Below, in pieces: positions 13,311-24,208 of a DNA stretch of 64,000 bases. The position numbers and the translations under genes are program-made. Source of the DNA: Mytilus trossulus (Eukaryota > Mollusca > Bivalvia > Mytilida > Mytilidae). Numbering within the stretch: the first letter of the stretch is position 1; each line of letters opens with the position of its first letter. A model generated the notes under the pieces. It was not told the DNA's origin. It made no database searches and saw only the letters and a list, made by a program, of their open reading frames with translations. The stretch covers positions 57,931,166 to 57,995,165 of the forward strand of contig NC_086376.1 of NCBI RefSeq assembly GCF_036588685.1, given 5' to 3'.

Positions 13311-13320
13311 AAGCTTCTTT

Positions 13321-13781
13321 CCAGATCTTTATCAATGGCACAATTTTCTGTGTCTATGCTCTTTTTGCCTATAATTCATTAACCATTTTCATTTTAACTT
13401 TTAAATCAGTTTTATGAGGACATCATTATTTCTAAAATTAATGTATGCAGATAATTATCAGAATGTGCAGGTGGCTAACTCAATCAATCTGAGGTATCAA
13501 TTTTGAACAAACAATTTAAATAAAGTCATATTTTCCCAATTAAAATGCTAATAATTATGTAAATATCCAAATTGTCAATATTAAGACTAATATATATTTG
13601 TTGTAATAATTAACGCAGAAATAAATGTGGTGCATGTTTTATTTCAAATCCTAAATTGGGGGATCAATCTATTTACAATTACAATGATCAACTTTTAAAA
13701 TAATATTTCATTAGATATCAGAAGAAATTATGGACAATTTTGTAATAAAGTTAAAGGGGTCTTTCAAAGGAAAAACAGCTT
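13321..13781. other. Spacer between the triplication and the micro-exon gene
   Basis: AT-rich, with no exon or gene signal. It contains short phrases such as ATATCCAAATTGTCAAT that recur near 24360-24460, part of a wider duplication linking 13.5-13.9 kb and 24.2-24.5 kb. Confidence 0.45.
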
Positions 13782-13787
13782 TTTATT
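13782..13787 (-). terminator. Candidate poly(A) signal of the micro-exon gene
   Basis: AATAAA on the minus strand, 67 nt beyond the TAA that ends the candidate terminal exon at 13854-13899. The distance is usual for a short 3' UTR. Because the region is AT-rich, a chance match is possible. Confidence 0.4.
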
Positions 13788-13853
13788 ACCTAATTTTTTT
13801 TTCAAATAGTTTTAAACACAATTAATTGTAATGACCAAATACTTACATCATCA

Positions 13854-13899
13854 TTATTCCTTCAGGTCTTGTACTGAACTTTCATATGGGCTCCTCCAT
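13854..13899 (-). CDS. Candidate terminal exon of the micro-exon gene
   Basis: The acceptor TTGTATTGCAG precedes ATGGAGGAGCCC. Entered in the phase used by the array, it reads Arg-Trp-Arg-Ser-Pro and ends after DLKE at TAA (13854-13856). The Arg-Trp start matches the repeat. A donor-like GTAAGT (13841-13846) follows the stop, so the transcript could continue in a spliced 3' UTR. A diverged paralogue lies at 24209-24289. Confidence 0.45.
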
Positions 13900-16800
13900 C
13901 TGCAATACAAACTTAAATCATCTTAATATAAGACAAACATATACACAATCTTATCTTAACATACCTGCTGTTCCGATCCTTGGGACGCCACCTAGAGGAA
14001 ATGTGGACAAAAAGACATACAAACATATACACAATCTTATCTTAACATACCTGTTGTTCCTATCCTTTGGACGCCACCTAGAGGAAATTTGGACAAAAAG
14101 ACATACAAAAATATACACAATCTTATCTTAACATACCTGCTGTTCCTATCCTTGGGATGCCACCTAGAGGAAATTTGTACAAAAAGACATACAAACATAT
14201 ACACAATCTTATCTTAACATACCTGCTATTCCTATCCTTGGGATGCGACCTAGAGGAAATAGGACAAAAAGACATACAATCATGTACACAATCTTATCTT
14301 AACATACCTGCTGTTCCTATCCTTGGGATGCGACCTAGAGGAAATAGGACAAAAAGACATACAAAAATATACACAATCTTATCTTAACATACCTGTTGTT
14401 CCTATCCTTGGGATGCCACCTAGAGGAAATTTTGATAAAAAGACATAAAAACATATACACAATCTTATCTTAACATACCTGCTGTTCATATCCTTTGGAT
14501 GCGACCTAGAGGAAATAGGACAAAAAGGCATAAAATATATACACAATCTTATCTTAACATACCTGCTGTTCCTATCCTTGGGGTGCCACCTAGAGGAAAT
14601 TTGGACAAAAAGACATACAAACATATACACAATCTTATCTTAACATACCTGCTGTTCCTATCCTTGGGATGCGACCTAGAGGAAATAGGACAAAAAGGCA
14701 TAAAAACATATACACAATCTTATCTTAACATACCTGCTGTTCCTATCCTTGGGATGTGACCTAGAGGAAATAGGACAAAAAGACATACAAACATATACAC
14801 AATCTTATCTTAACATACCTGTTGTTCCTATCCTTTGGACGCCACCTAGAGGAAATTTGGACAAAAAGACATACAAAAATATACACAATCTTATCTTAAC
14901 ATACCTGCTGTTCCTATCCTTGGGATGCCACCTAGAGGAAATTTGGACAAAAAGGCATACAAACATATACACAATCTTATCTTTAAACATACCTGCTGTT
15001 CCTATCCTTGGGATGCCACCTAGAGGAAAAAGGACAAAAAGACATACAAACATATACACAATCTTATCTTAACATACCTGCTGTTCCTATCCTTGGGATG
15101 CCACCTAGAGGAAATTGGACAAAAAGGCATAAAAACATATACACAATCTTATCTTAACATACCTGCTGTTCATATCCTTTGGATGCGACCTAGAGGAAAT
15201 AGGACAAAAAGGCATAAAATATATACACAATCTTATCTTAACATACCTGCTGTTCCTATCCTTGGGGTGCCACCTAGAGGAAATTTGGACAAAAAGACAT
15301 ACAAACATATACACAATCTTATCTTAACATACCTGCTGTTCCTATCCTTGGGATGCGACCTAGAGGAAATAGGACAAAAAGGCATACAAACATATACACA
15401 ATCTTATCTTAACATACCTGCTGTTCCTATCCTTGGGATGTGACCTAGAGGAAATAGGACAAAAAGGCATACAAACATATACACAATCTTATCTTAACAT
15501 ACCTGTTGTTCCTATCCTTTGGACGCCACCTAGAGGAAATTTGGACAAAAAGACATACAAAAATATACACAATCTTATCTTAACATACCTGCTGTTCCTA
15601 TCCTTGGGATGCCACCTAGAGGAAATTTGGACAAAAAGGCATACAAACATATACACAATCTTATCTTAACATACCTGCTGTTCCTATCCTTGGGATGCCA
15701 CCTAGAGGAAATTTGGACAAAAAGGCATACAAACATATACACAATCTTATCTTTAAACATACCTGCTGTTCCTATCCTTGGGATGCCACCTAAAGGAAAA
15801 AGGACAAAAAGACATACAAACATATACACAATCTTATCTTAACATACCTGCTGTTCCTATCCTTGGGATGCCACCTAGAGGAAAAAGGACAAAAAGACAT
15901 ACAAACATATACACAATCTTATCTTAACATACCTGCTGTTCCTATCCTTGGGGTGCCACCTAGAGGAAATTTGGACAAAAAGACATACAAACATATACAC
16001 AATCTTATCTTAACATACCTGCTGTTCCTATCCTTGGGATGCCACCTAGAGGAAATTGGACAAAAAGGCATAAAAACATATACACAATCTTATCTTAACA
16101 TACCTGCTGTTCATATCCTTTGGATGCGACCTAGAGGAAATAGGACAAAAAGGCATAAAATATATACACAATCTTATCTTAACATACCTGCTGTTCCTAT
16201 CCTTGGGGTGCCACCTAGAGGAAATTTGGACAAAAAGACATACAAACATATACACAATCTTATCTTAACATACCTGCTGTTCCTATCCTTGGGATGCGAC
16301 CTAGAGGAAATAGGACAAAAAGGCATAAAAACATATACACAATCTTATCTTAACATACCTGCTGTTCCTATCCTTGGGATGTGACCTAGAGGAAATAGGA
16401 CAAAAAGGCATACAAACATATACACAATCTTATCTTAACATACCTGTTGTTCCTATCCTTTGGACGCCACCTAGAGGAAATTTGGACAAAAAGACAAACA
16501 AAAATATACACAATCTTATCTTAACATACCTGCTGTTCCTATCCTTGGGATGCCACCTAGAGGAAATTTGGACAAAAAGGCATACAAACATATACACAAT
16601 CTTATCTTTAAACATACCTGCTGTTCCTATCCTTGGGATGCCACCTAGAGGAAAAAGGACAAAAAGACATACAAACATATACACAATCTTATCTTTACAT
16701 ACCTGCTGTTCCTATCCTTGGGATGCCACCTAGAGGAAAAAGGACAAAAAGACATACAAACATATACACAATCTTATCTTAACATACCTGCTGTTCCTAT

Positions 16801-17838
16801 CCTTGGGGTGCCACCTAGAGGAAATTTGGACAAAAAGACATACAAACGTATACACAATCTTATCTTAACATACCTGCTGTTCCTATCCTTGGGATGCGAC
16901 CTAGAGGAAATAGGACAAAAAGGCATAAAAACATATACACAATCTTATCTTAACATACCTGCTGTTCCTATCCTTGGGATGTGACCTAGAGGAAATAGGA
17001 CAAAAAGACATACAAACATATACACAATCTTATCTTAACATACCTGTTGTTCCTATCCTTTGGACGCCACCTAGAGGAAATTTGGACAAAAAGACATACA
17101 AAAATATACACAATCTTATCTTAACATACCTGCTGTTCCTATCCTTGGGATGCCACCTAGAGGAAATTTGGACAAAAAGGCATACAAACATATACACAAT
17201 CTTATCTTTAAACATACCTGCTGTTCCTATCCTTGGGATGCCACCTAGAGGAAAAAGGACAAAAAGACATACAAACATATACACAATCTTATCTTAACAT
17301 ACCTGCTGTTCCTATCCTTGGGATGCCACCTAGAGGAAAAAGGACAAAAAGACATACAAACATATACACAATCTTATCTTAACATACCTGCTATTCCTAT
17401 CCTTGGGATGCCACCTAGAGGAAATAGGACAAAAAGACATACAAACATATACACAATCTTATCTTAACATACCTGCTGTTCCTATCCTTGGGATGCGACC
17501 TAGAGAAAATAGGACAAAAAGACATACAAACATATACACAATCTTATCTTAACATACCTGCTGTTCCTATCCTTGGGATGCGACCTAGAGGAAATAGGAC
17601 AAAAAGGCATACAAACATATACACAATCTTATCTTAACATACCTGCTGTTCCTATCCTTGGGATGCCACCTAGAGGAAATGGGACAAAAAGGCATACAAA
17701 CATATACACAATCTTATCTTAACATACCTGCTGTTCCTATCCTTGGGAGACCACCTAGAGGAAATAGGACAAAAAGGCATACAAATATATACACAATCTT
17801 ATCTTAACATACCTGCCTGTCGGATCCTTGGACGCCAC
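13854..17838 (-). CDS. Candidate micro-exon gene encoding a nonapeptide-repeat protein (5' end not found)
   Basis: Read on the minus strand, each of 46 tandem units has an acceptor (TTTCCTCTAG or a variant), a short exon, and a donor CAG followed by GTATGTTAAG. Forty-five exons appear to be 27 nt; the most upstream is 26 nt. Introns are about 58-60 nt. With two bases carried across each junction, every exon reads R-[W/S]-[H/R/S]-P-K-D-[R/M]-N-[S/N] with no stop. The other two spliced phases fail: one has TAG in most exons, the other TGA in the three units with CATATCC. The series ends in phase in an exon reading RWRSPYESSVQDLKE then TAA. The product would be at least about 425 residues, basic, tryptophan-rich and probably unstructured. 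The first exon, start codon, any signal peptide and the function are unknown. The alternative is a non-coding satellite that carries splice-like motifs. Known parallel in design only: symmetric micro-exons of schistosome micro-exon genes. Confidence 0.5.
13965..17838. repeat. Tandem array, 46 units of about 85-86 bp
   Basis: Each unit on the plus strand runs ACAATCTTATCTTAACATAC, a 27-nt variable core, CTAGAGGAAAT, then a GGACAAAAAGACATAC-like segment. Unit types differ in core (GATGCCAC, GATGCGAC, GATGTGAC, GACGCCAC) and in the linker after CTAGAGGAAA (TTTGG, TAGG, AAGG or TTGG). Variant order repeats at larger scale: the CATATCC variant lies at 14487, 15171 and 16112, offsets of 684 and 941 bp, that is 8 and 11 units. 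This indicates expansion by multi-unit blocks. Confidence 0.95.
17813..17838 (-). CDS. Edge micro-exon of 26 nt (first unit of the array)
   Basis: The most 5' copy on the minus strand has acceptor AG and donor GTATGTTAAG but a 26-nt core. Read from phase 0 it gives VASKDPTGR, which aligns with WHPKDRNSR at Lys-Asp and the final Arg and enters the array in the correct phase. It could therefore be a phase-converting entry exon. Alternatively it is a decayed edge copy with a one-base deletion that is skipped. Confidence 0.35.
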
Positions 17839-18020
17839 CTAAAACATAAAATGAAATAGATAACCATACTTCACTTTCAATTCATGTAAATGTAAATAAA
17901 TCTAAAAAATAAAAGAAATACACCTATCGGAAATAGAATGAAAAAAAAACCATACACATGAAAACATATAAAATGAAACAGATAAACAGGAAAATGATAA
18001 AATGTTATAGATACACATAC

Positions 18021-18045
18021 CTCACTTTCAATTCTTTGAAGTTAC
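18021..18045 (-). other. Candidate short exon upstream of the micro-exon array
   Basis: The minus strand shows AGTATAG, then 25 nt reading (x)AACTTCAAAGAATTGAAAG.. and ending GTGAG before GTATGTG. In the phase NFKELKV then AG it would join the array in phase 2, skipping the 26-nt copy. A related but weaker version lies near 17868-17895. Support is limited to splice-like signals and phase. Confidence 0.2.
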
Positions 18046-18719
18046 CTATACTATATATATTCTATAGGCTATAGAAAACAAAAAATTAAAAATCAATTGT
18101 TGAGTGAACAATTGAAGGTGTTTTCACAAGTAAGGATAATTTTAATATGAAAAAATTTAAATTTGATTATGAATGTGGATCCAAGCTTATTGTACCTCGA
18201 TTTGAAAAATATATGGTTTCTTTACAAAAAAAATATATAAAAAGGGAGATTTTTTTTGGTGAAAAATGTCACTTCCAGTATTGTTTGAGAGTTTACTTGA
18301 CACCGATTTCAAAAATATATGGTTCTATATACTTTTACATTAATTTAGTGAGAAAATAGATACTTCCAGTTTAGAAAAGGTGACTTCTGGTTGTTTTTTT
18401 CAAGGTGAAATGGATTGCAACCTAATGCAAAAAGTCCAATGACTTTATTATGTATTATTTACACATGAGTTATAAAAAGCAACGGTCAAATTATTGAGCG
18501 TAAGAAGGTCCAAAACAAGAGCCTCAAATCAAAAGACCCTATATTTTAATTATATATGATAAATGAGTTATATAACCATATCTGTAATTTAAGATATTAC
18601 ACGGGGGAGAAAACTCTCATTAAGTAACTTTGTTCCCTTTCAACTCAAATATATGTATTAGGACATGTTGCAACTAATAATTCTTAAATAATGTTTTGTT
18701 GATATCTTAATTATAACTA
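18046..18719. other. Intergenic AT-rich stretch
   Basis: No gene supported. Around 18360-18620 sequence such as CAAATCAAAAGACCCTA and GAAAACTCTCATTAAG resembles other dispersed-repeat fragments (2250, 19750). A promoter for the micro-exon gene might lie here, but no motif identifies one. Confidence 0.4.
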
Positions 18720-19680
18720 GGATTTCTGAAAGTTTGTAATTTTACCAGCGTTTTGCATTTGCGCCGATTTTTCTTTCATTTGCGCCGATTTTTTTTCCCA
18801 TTTGTGCCGATTTTTATACAGGTAAATTACAGGTAAATACAGGTGAAATGATAAAAGAAGATGTGGTATGAGTGCCAATGGGACGACTCTCCATCCCAGT
18901 ATTGTTATTTTCATTTATCATTAAAAACCTCCTCTGTTAGCCAGTTGTACATGTTATAAATTGTCAATCATAACATGTATATAACTGTTGTCTCCTGCTT
19001 AAAATCAAGAAAGAAGTAAAAACCTAAGAGCAAAGCACTTTGAAAAATATATGTACAGCATTCAAATCCATAAAAACGGAATACATTCAAATCATAAATC
19101 TGTTCTTGCCGAGTATGTATAGGCAAAACATCTAATATATTCCTTTCTTATGATTTCGTCTTTTCTATATTTGGCGTTATTGTCAATAACGAAGGTCATC
19201 TTTTCTTTGTCTTGCAAACGTTCTTGTGGGGGCATTTCTAGAGCTCGCATTTTCACAAGTAAGCTGTTAAACCAAGAGTTCCAAATGGTGAAGTTGAATT
19301 CATCCCTTTGTTAATTTTATGGACGCCATCACAAATTGGTTGACCGTTATGGAATGTGTACTTGTATGTTGTTTAAGAATGTATGACATTTGTCATCATA
19401 AGGAGCGGAGCGTCAGACAATGTCAAACGTGAAGCAGTCATCGATTTCATTTAGGGTTACCCAAAACATTGGGATAGCCATTTACCAATTGCAATGTCAC
19501 TTGATTTGTCTGTATACTCTGTGCTCAGCCAATGTAAAAGTATGAACTTACATGTAACTTACCTGTAAATCCAATTAGGAAAAAAATATAAAATCGGCGC
19601 AAATAAAAAATAGAAATCGGCCTAAATGAAAGAATGAAAAATTTCAAAATCGGCTCAAATGTCATACGCCCGTAATAACA
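18720..19680. mobile_element. MITE-like element with reiterated inverted subterminal motif
   Basis: The left end holds three copies of a TTTGCGCCGATTTTT-type motif (18757-18812). The right end holds the inverse, AAATCGGCGCAAAT, followed by AATCGGCCTAAATGAAAG and AATCGGCTCAAAT (19590-19665). Reiterated inverted subterminal motifs are typical of transposase binding sites in non-autonomous DNA transposons. Exact ends and target duplication were not established. A small family B fragment is nested at about 18850-18905. Confidence 0.5.
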
Positions 19681-20039
19681 AGCCAAAATCAAAATTTTGA
19701 ACATGACCTTGACCTTTGACCCTGACCTCATATTCATTTTTATGGATCAAGGATCTCAAATCAAATGCCCCTAGGCCTCGATCACTTATGGTTTCCAGTT
19801 ACAAATACATTTCACTTATATCAAATACAAAAGGGAAATAACTCTCATATGTAATAGAATCTATATAGGGCTTTGGTCAAAATTAAACAAAAACATCCGT
19901 AGGATATAAACTTTTTTTAATATATATAGTGGATGGGCTAGAACTTATTTTATTGGAAAAAAATTGCTATCAATTTTATCAGTGTGCAGGAAATTCCTTT
20001 TGCAGGCACAAAAAAGGACATGGTCTCAACAATAATTTT
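19681..20039. repeat. Dispersed repeat fragment
   Basis: AGCCAAAATCAAAATTTTGA, ATGACCTTGACC, ATGGATCAAGGATCTCAAAT and ATAACTCTCATATG recur in the same order, diverged, near 2200-2480. Non-coding. Confidence 0.45.
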
Positions 20040-22330
20040 CAGTTTAGGCCAAATCCAGATAGTCATCTTTAAATTTTTTTATAACTTTTTCAAATCAACA
20101 TGGATTTTCATAAAGCTCTACAATTATTTCATTTATATATTGATCTTACAGAATACCAGGTTGTTTTGTAGTTTGGTGAATTGCTGTCATTCTATGGATT
20201 TAATAAATAGGTTAAAAAAAACTAAAGTTTTCAGTTAAGACTGAATCCAGATAGTCATGTTTAATTTTTTTCATAACTTTTTCAAATCAACTGGCATTTT
20301 CATAAAACTTTACAATTATTTCATTTATATATTGATCTTACAGAATACCAGGTTGTTTGATAGTTTGGTGTTTTGCTGTCATTCTATGGGTTTAATAGAA
20401 AGGTTAAAAAGCTTAAATTTTCAGTTTAGGCTTAATCCAGATTGTCATCTTTAATTTTTCTCACAACTTTTTCAAATCAACATGGATTTTCATAAAACTC
20501 TACAGCTATTTCATTATATATTGATCTTACAGAATGTCAGGTTGTTTGTAATTTTGTGAATTGCTTTCATTCTATGGGTTAAATAAATAGGTTAAAAAAA
20601 GCTAAAATTTTCAGTTTTGGCTAAATCCAGATAGTCATCTTTATTTTTTTTCATAACTTTTTCAAATCAACATAGATTTTCATAAAACTCTACAGCTATT
20701 TCATTTATATATTGATCTTACAGAATACCAGGTTGTTTTGTAGTTTGGTGAATTGCTGTCATTCTATGGATTTAATATATAGGTTAAAAACTAAAGGGCT
20801 GCGCTTAGGCGCATGATACGCCCGTTGCTCTTTTAACTTGTCTTTTATGCTTTAAATGAATTTATATGATCAACTAGAAATAGTGTGAGCCCTGTCAAAT
20901 ACCCCCCCCCCCCCCCCCCCAAATAATAAATAAAAATGCACAAAAAAATTGGCACTATTAAGGCTACCTCAAATTTAACTAAGTTTGTTTTCTTAATTTT
21001 TCATCCATGCATAAAATTTTGTGAAAGTGTTAGTTATTGTCCCAAAATTGAAAATCCCCCCTTTTTTAAGCATAAAAATTCATAACACTGAAATGTTATA
21101 TCTGAAATTTATAAAAATTGAAAGGGAGCTTACATTAATAGATATAAACAATCCACCAAAGTTTCATGGACATTGGTAAAAGCCTTTTTGAGTTATTTTC
21201 TGAAGTGTTAAAAATCACCCTTTTTTATGAATAAAGCCCCATAAATCCAAAACTTAAAATCTGAAATTTATAAAAATTGAAAGGGAGCTTACATCAATAG
21301 ATATAAACAATTCACCAAAGTTTTATGGACATTGGTGAAAGCCTTTTTGAGTTATTGTCCGAAGTGTTGAAAATCCCCCCTTTTTTATGAATAAAGCCCC
21401 ATAAATCCAAAACTTAAAATCTGAAATTAAAAAAAAGAAAGGGAGCTTACGTCAATAGATATAAACAATTCACCAAAGTTTCATGGACATTGGTGAAAGC
21501 CTTCTTGAGTTATTGTCCGAAGTGTTGAAAATTCCCCCTTTTTTTTATGAATAAAGCCCCATAAATCCAAAACTTAAAATCTGAAATTAAAAAAAAACGA
21601 TAGAGCTTACGTCAATAGATATAAATAATTCACTCAAGTTTCAGGAATTTGGTGAAGGTGTTTTTGAGTTATTGTCCCAAGTGTGGACGACGAACGGACG
21701 GACGGACGGACGGACAACGGTATACCATAATACGTCCCGTTCCGGGCGTATATAAACTAAAGTTTTCAGTTTAGACTAAATCCAGATAGTCATGTTTAAT
21801 TTTTTTCATAACTTTTTCAAATCAACTGGCATTTTCATAAAACTTATCAATTATTTCATTTATATATTGATCTTACAGAATACCAGGTTGTTTGATAGTT
21901 TGATGTTTTGCTGTCATTCTATGGGTTTAATAGAAAGGTTAAAAAGCTTAAATTTTCAGTTTAGGCTAAATCCAGATAGTCATCTTTAAACTTCAAATTA
22001 ACATGGATTTCCATAAAACTCTATAGCTGTTTCATTTATATATTGATCTTACAGAATAACAGGTTGTTAGGTAGTTTGGTGAATTGGTGTCATTCTTATG
22101 GATTTAATAAGAAGGTTAAAAAAGCTTAAATTTTCAGTTTAGGCTAAATCATTGAATTTGATAGTCATCTTTAAAAAAAATTATAACTTTTTCAACTCAA
22201 TATAGATCTTCATATAACTCTTCAGCTATCTCATTTATATATTAATCTTCCAGAATGCCAGGTTGTTTGGTGTTTTACTGTCAAATGTATGGAATTAATT
22301 TATAGGTGAAAAAGGGTGCATCAAAGTCAA
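20040..22330 (+). repeat. Tandem repeat, unit about 190 bp, split by an insertion
   Basis: About seven units start with a TTTCAGTTTAGGCTAAATCC-type phrase near 20040, 20232, 20420, 20608, 21767, 21955 and 22133. Each continues with CATAACTTTTTCAAATCAAC, TATATTGATCTTACAGAAT and GCTGTCATTCTATGG. The fourth unit is interrupted by the element at 20797-21753. Open frames of about 65 codons in single units are by-products of the repeat. Confidence 0.85.
20797..21753. mobile_element. Insertion in the 190-bp array, flanked by 9-bp direct repeats
   Basis: The 957-bp block is bracketed by AAACTAAAG on both sides (20788-20796 and 21754-21762). Removing it restores the 190-bp repeat. Near the left end is ATACGCCCG and at the right CGGGCGTAT, an inverted pair. 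Inside are a C19 run (20902-20920), about four direct subrepeats of roughly 145 bp (21050-21650, with AAAGCCCCATAAATCC) and GGAC iterations before the right end. No transposase frame. A 9-bp duplication would fit a MULE-like class, but the termini are not clean TIRs. Confidence 0.7.
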
Positions 22331-22784
22331 AAATATGTCTGCCTAAATTGCTTAAAAATACAATAATTTCTTCTTTGAAAAGTAGATTAGATAAAGGGAC
22401 ATTGGTATTTGAACTATATTTAACATGCTGTGTTATTAAGACAATAATTAGTAATTCAGCATATGATAATATTTTTACTAGTCCAAGAGTTACGCCCTTA
22501 GTTAAAATCATTTCAAAAGTTCCTTTATTGTAAATCAATATTGTATCTGAGACTGCAAATATAAAATCAAATATATATACATTGTATGTATATTCATACT
22601 GGTTTTAAAAACAATAAAATGTATGGTTCTGTCAGATACACACATAAATATTTATATATAAATGGAATTAACTAGCACATTTTAAATTTTGTATTTACAC
22701 CAAAGTCTATTCTTTGATTTCAAGACATAAACTTGCAAATTTTCAAATAGAAAAAGAACTTTAATATTTTTGATTGTTTTAAGC
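22331..22784. other. Intergenic AT-rich stretch
   Basis: Frames on both strands are open for 75-85 codons around 22281-22538. They show no motif, no splice context and no relation to neighbours, so no gene is called. Confidence 0.45.
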
Positions 22785-22788
22785 TTAA

Positions 22789-23350
22789 GGAGGCTTGCGG
22801 GTATAAAAAAATCGGCAAAAAAATAAACATTTGTTTTTTCATTACAAATTTTATTTAATACATAATTAACTATTACTTTATAATATGGTACAAAAATTAC
22901 CAAGAAAAATCGATTTGGTTTGGTCACAGATGACTTTTAAAATGTTCATATCATTGAAAAGCTCCAAATTATCTCCCTTTGGTGCAAAAATGTAATTTTT
23001 TGACGTTTAAATTGAAATATCTTTTTTATCTCATCGGTGACCTATAGTTTTTATTATTGTTTTCAAACAATCTGTACATAAACTAAATAATTGTAAAATT
23101 TTTGCAATTTCTGTAATTTAGTTCTTTTTTTATTTCGATATTACCAATATTTCTCCTATTAGTTCAACAGAAAAAAAGGACATCATTAAAGATGTATGCT
23201 TCTTTCGGAGGCAAATTGTGAGCTTAAATGAACGGTGACCCCATATTTTTATTTTATATTTCCTTTAGGTATAAGATAAAGTTTAATCATAGAAAAAGAT
23301 AGGAAAATCCTATATTAGAAAAAAAAGTTGATTTAGACCCGCGAGCCCCC
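22789..23350. mobile_element. TTAA-flanked MITE (piggyBac-like target site)
   Basis: Flanked by TTAA at 22785-22788 and 23351-23354. The left end GGAGGCTTGCGGGT pairs inversely with the right end ACCCGCGAGCCCCC (two mismatches in 14). 562 bp, no transposase frame. TTAA duplication is the hallmark of piggyBac insertion; the class assignment rests on that alone. Confidence 0.7.
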
Positions 23351-24150
23351 TTAAGAGAGGCAAGGACTTTTCTTATGGATTTTTTTAGATAGGCTAGGAC
23401 TTTTTTTCAGAATTTAAAAGGATGGGCATTAACTTTTTTAATGAATCAATATTAAGAATCCATCCGATAAATATTGAACGGTCCCTTAAGAGACTATTTG
23501 CTGTTGAAATTAATTTAGAAATTAATTTAGAAATTAATGTGAAAGCATGGTTTATGTCAAATACTAAATTCTAGGACAAGTTGTATATTAACAATTACAA
23601 TACACTTTTATTATTCTTTATCAAACAAACTCAGACACAGTAACTGCGCTACAGGAGCATCAATTACACATAGTACATTATAATTACAGATGAATGAACA
23701 AGTCAAACTGTGAGCTACTGGTCACTGATGTCCCCACGCCGCAAGGGAATAATTTTAATACTGTAAAAATATGTAAGTGTTTGTTAAATAGGAAGTTGTT
23801 GAGTGATGAATCTGAAAACGTATCACACAGTATAGGTATATTGTATAAACCCTAAACCCAAATTTCAGAAATTCTTGTATTGTAGTTCCTGTGAAATTTT
23901 CAAATTTGCTATCAGGTGCAATATAATACATGTGTTCGGTAAACAGGAAGTTGCTGAGTGATGAATATGAAAACGCATCACATGATATAGATGATATATA
24001 TAAACCCCAAAACCAAATTTCAGAAATCCTTGTATTGGAGTTCCTGAAAAAAAATGTGACAAAAATATTCATGAGACGGACGGACTGACGAACTGATGGA
24101 TGGATGGATAGACAGAGGTTAAACAGTATTACGCGTGCTGGCGTATTAAA
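23351..24150. repeat. Degenerate transposon-derived stretch
   Basis: Two related blocks near 23755-23890 and 23930-24060 share GGAAGTTG.TGAGTGATGAAT, AAACG.ATCACA and AAATTTCAGAAAT..TTGTATTG. They are followed by GACGGACGGACTGACG and GATGGATGGATGGATAG and an ATTACGCGTGCTGGCG end. Such GGAC-rich tails also end the element at 20797-21753. No gene. Confidence 0.45.
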
Positions 24151-24208
24151 TCATAAACCTTTTACCGTTGATAACTATTCAATACAATTGTAATGACCAA
24201 ATACTTAC

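Larger units (their letters stand above)
10560..13320. repeat. Three tandem copies of a roughly 1 kb segment
   Basis: The landmark TACGTACTTGT.TTTAAG occurs near 10597, 11686 and 12676. Each is followed in the same order by ATTATACCACAAGTCTTACTC, GTGAGTTATCTCCCACTGA, an ACTGATAAATATCTATTTT block and an exon-like island near 10957-11280, 12077-12310 and 12996-13310. Spacing is about 1089 and 990 bp. Copies differ by substitutions and indels, so this is an older segmental triplication. It lies just 3' of the minus-strand micro-exon gene and may hold alternative 3' exons or their relics. Confidence 0.75.

Noticed and set aside
13886-17297. Many unspliced open frames on both strands of the 85-bp array (GCDLEEIGQK, SRWHPKDRNSRYVKIRL and so on)
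   Set aside because: They change frame with every 85/86-bp length switch and recur only because the repeat does. The spliced reading explains them better.
13965-17838. CRISPR-like array
   Set aside because: Eukaryotic context; repeats and linkers vary together, there are no unique spacers and no cas genes.
20902-20920. C19 and G12-G14 runs (also 28740-28751 and 38290-38303)
   Set aside because: Homopolymer tracts inside or near repeats. Their exact length may be an assembly artefact; no function inferred.
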